Positions 5,690 to 7,056 of a stretch of 7,056 bases of DNA are shown here, one piece after another. Location of the stretch: positions 1-7,056 of the forward strand of contig CAMDJS010000109.1 of NCBI GenBank assembly GCA_945900685.1, in the 5' to 3' direction. The notes beneath the pieces were generated by a model. That model was not told the DNA's origin and ran no database searches. It saw only the letters and a list, made by a program, of their open reading frames with translations. Made by a program: the position numbers and the translations under genes. The stretch comes from Bordetella parapertussis. GTDB lineage: Bacteria > Pseudomonadota > Gammaproteobacteria > Burkholderiales > Burkholderiaceae_C. Each line of letters begins with the position of its first letter. The stretch's first letter is position 1.

Positions 5690-6177
5690 AAAACAACTTC
5701 ATCTCAAAACAACTGACCATCGCCACCCTTATTTTGTCGTTTGGAACGGCACTGCAGGCTGCAGAACTCAGCAACGACGACCGGATTTACCAAGCCACTT
5801 TTGGTGTCATCACCGCCTTTGGCTACAAAATGCAAATTGACGCCGACCCTATTTGCAAAGGCAAGGCCTACCCCGATTTCGATCTGAACCAATTTTTGAA
5901 TGCCATCCCTAAGGATTTCCTCACCCGCCCGGGTCAGCGTGAAGGCATTGCCAACCAATTCAAAGGCTATTTCCAAAATATCAACACCCTGCAACTGCCT
6001 TCGGGACAAACAATTCCTGTGTCTTACCAAGAGTTGAAGAAAGGCACGGCTTTGTTGCTTCGCAAAGAAACCGAAAGCAGCGATGTGTCCGATTTATGCC
6101 AAAAAATTTACGATGACGCCGACAAAATTTTTAAAAAGCAAATCCAGAGTATTCAACAGTTGATCGTGAAAAAATAA
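5686..6177 (+). CDS. Small secreted protein of unknown function
   Basis: I do not recognise a family for these 163 residues. The N-terminus is a clear Sec signal peptide: a basic start (MKNNFISKQ), a hydrophobic core LTIATLILSFGTAL, and probable cleavage after LQA near residue 24. The mature protein is about 139 residues and looks mostly helical, with a lysine-rich helical C-terminus (DDADKIFKKQIQSIQQLIVKK). Two cysteines (in DPICKGK and SDLCQKI) could form a periplasmic disulfide. The frame is open back to 5644, but ATG 5686 begins the signal peptide and overlaps the HIT stop (ATGA), so it was chosen. No Shine-Dalgarno sequence is seen, and translation probably depends on the HIT gene. The lipoprotein gene follows after 9 nt, suggesting an envelope pair. 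Confidence 0.75.
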   Translation: MKNNFISKQLTIATLILSFGTALQAAELSNDDRIYQATFGVITAFGYKMQIDADPICKGKAYPDFDLNQFLNAIPKDFLTRPGQREGIANQFKGYFQNINTLQLPSGQTIPVSYQELKKGTALLLRKETESSDVSDLCQKIYDDADKIFKKQIQSIQQLIVKK

Positions 6178-6186
6178 GGCCTGTCC

Positions 6187-6552
6187 ATGAAACCCCACCT
6201 TGGCTTTTCCACTTTGACCCGTACCCGCTTAGCCATAGCTCTGATGGGATTGTTGCTCTTGGGCGCCTGTACCCAAGAGCAACAAAATAAAATTGGCCGC
6301 GGAATCCAAAACTGGACCGGCACCGATGGCGTACTTGAAGTTTATGCTGGCGATAAATTGGTGCGCCGCTTCCTGAAGGTGGACAAACTCAGTACGGCTT
6401 TGGGAACAGATGACGGCAAAGCCCGCGACTACCGCTTCGGGTATGGGGTTTTAGACGAAAACCTGAATATGCAAGCCGACCCCAACGAAAAACGTGTCTA
6501 TTTCGAATTCAGCAGCTATTCAACTATTGTGTTCTTTGAAAACCCAAACTGA
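6187..6552 (+). CDS. Small outer-membrane lipoprotein of unknown function
   Basis: A 121-residue protein with a lipoprotein signal: TRTRLAIALMGLLLLGAC, with lipobox LGAC and the lipidated cysteine at residue 28. Thr29-Gln30 follow it, with no Asp at +2, so sorting to the outer membrane is expected. The mature part of about 94 residues is beta-rich: GVLEVYAGDKLVRRFLKVDKL, then YRFGYGVLDENLN and KRVYFEFSSYSTIVFFE. I know no function for it. It resembles small conserved proteobacterial lipoproteins in layout, but no domain can be named. AAGG lies 7 nt before the ATG. It is the last gene of the plus-strand operon and converges on the crotonase gene, with only 15 nt between the stops. Confidence 0.75.
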   Translation: MKPHLGFSTLTRTRLAIALMGLLLLGACTQEQQNKIGRGIQNWTGTDGVLEVYAGDKLVRRFLKVDKLSTALGTDDGKARDYRFGYGVLDENLNMQADPNEKRVYFEFSSYSTIVFFENPN

Positions 6553-6568
6553 ACAAGCAGGGGGTTTT
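6539..6568. terminator. Weak hairpin between convergent genes, possible bidirectional terminator
   Basis: AAAACCC (6539-6545) pairs with GGGTTTT (6562-6568), and CTG (6549-6551) can pair with CAG (6558-6560) inside, around the loop AACAAG. The T run lies mostly within the right arm, and the stem overlaps the lipoprotein's last codons. Placement between convergent stops fits a terminator, but the stem is weak. Confidence 0.35.
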
Positions 6569-7056
6569 TAACCAGCAGACCAGTTGGGTTGACGCTTGTC
6601 CAAGAAAGCTTGGAAGCCCTCTTGCGCACTCTCTTCCATCATATTGCAAGCCATGGTTTGTCCCGCCAACTGATACGCGGCGCTCAAGCCCATCTCCAAC
6701 TGTTGGTAGAACAAGGCTTTACCTAAACGAACTGCAGGCTCGGGTTTGGCTACGATCTTGAGGCACAACTGCAAAACCGCCTCAGCCAACTTATCCGCCT
6801 GCACCACCTGGTTAATCAAACCACGCTCTTTGGCGGTATCGGCATCGATAAAGTCACCAGTCAACAGCATTTCCATCGCCTGCTTGCGGTGCATATTGCG
6901 ACTCAAACCCACGCTAGGGGTGGAACAAAACAAACCGTAGTTGATGCCTGACACTGCAAACCGAGCGTCTTGGCTGGCCACAGCCAAATCACACATGCTG
7001 ACCAACTGGCATCCCGCCGCGGTGGCAATGCCTTGTACTTGCGCAATCACGGGTTG
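6568..7056 (-). CDS. Enoyl-CoA hydratase/isomerase family protein, ECHDC3-like (5' end outside window)
   Basis: The C-terminal 162 residues of a crotonase-fold protein; the N-terminal part lies beyond the right edge. It enters at PVIAQVQGIATAAGCQL, the oxyanion-hole helix region, followed by SMCDLAVASQDARF, GINYGLFCSTPSVGLSR, QAMEMLLTGDFIDADTAKERGLINQVV and the C-terminal trimerisation helices. GLFCSTP, GKALFYQQL and the ending FLDKRQPNW closely resemble human ECHDC3. Both glutamates of classical enoyl-CoA hydratase (rat E144 and E164) are absent: the first position is Gln (codon at 7006-7008) and the second Gly (6946-6948). ECHDC3-type proteins, as I recall the sequence, share this, so it is a subfamily trait rather than a broken gene. 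Standard hydration of enoyl-CoA is doubtful. It probably belongs to a separate minus-strand unit entering from the right. Confidence 0.9.
   Translation of the reverse strand, partial: QPVIAQVQGIATAAGCQLVSMCDLAVASQDARFAVSGINYGLFCSTPSVGLSRNMHRKQAMEMLLTGDFIDADTAKERGLINQVVQADKLAEAVLQLCLKIVAKPEPAVRLGKALFYQQLEMGLSAAYQLAGQTMACNMMEESAQEGFQAFLDKRQPNWSAG

Noticed and set aside
1..7056. Mobile elements, CRISPR arrays, tRNA or rRNA genes
   Set aside because: No transposase or integrase frame, terminal repeats, regularly spaced repeats or tRNA-like cloverleaf was seen on either strand.

Overview
The window reads as chromosomal DNA of a betaproteobacterium, most likely a freshwater Burkholderiales of the Comamonadaceae type. 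This rests on the UvrC N-terminus (GIY-YIG domain plus the longer linker of that group), the style of the hydratase and HIT proteins, and a moderate base composition (about 58% GC in the aminotransferase gene, lower in several other parts, by hand counts of 60-base blocks). No database could be searched, so the taxon is an inference. There are no RNA genes, insertion sequences, CRISPR arrays or phage genes.

Layout. Positions 1 to 5115 hold seven minus-strand genes, transcribed right to left: a class I methyltransferase, a beta-hydroxyacid dehydrogenase (HIBADH/GarR family), a GSAM-like class III aminotransferase, a short gap, a secreted NTF2-like (DUF4440) protein, a glyoxalase-I-like VOC protein, a 2-keto-4-pentenoate hydratase-like protein, and the start of uvrC. 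The first three join through ATGA overlaps. The last four join through a 1-nt gap, a 7-nt overlap and a GTGA overlap. A 58-nt gap carrying a good ribosome binding site separates the two blocks. A divergent region (5116-5266) contains a strong 33-bp dyad. Rightward from it run three plus-strand genes: a HIT-family protein, a small secreted protein and a small lipoprotein. The lipoprotein converges on a minus-strand ECHDC3-type crotonase that runs off the right edge.

How the genes may work together (inference). The dehydrogenase and aminotransferase make a plausible two-step module: oxidise a beta-hydroxyacid to a semialdehyde, then transaminate it to an amino acid, or the reverse. A small-molecule methyltransferase is translationally coupled in front. 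The substrate-binding motif of the dehydrogenase departs from the usual form, so the substrate is probably not simply 3-hydroxyisobutyrate or tartronate semialdehyde. The NTF2/VOC/hydratase block may be a separate metabolic unit that also carries uvrC.

Most notable: the HIT protein has Asn in place of the nucleophilic middle histidine; the crotonase lacks both standard catalytic glutamates, as its ECHDC3-type relatives do; the methyltransferase gene is much more AT-rich than its partners; and the dyad sits exactly between the two divergent operons. I found no clear evidence of a wholly new system. The methyltransferase-dehydrogenase-aminotransferase module with its dyad is the best candidate for undescribed chemistry.
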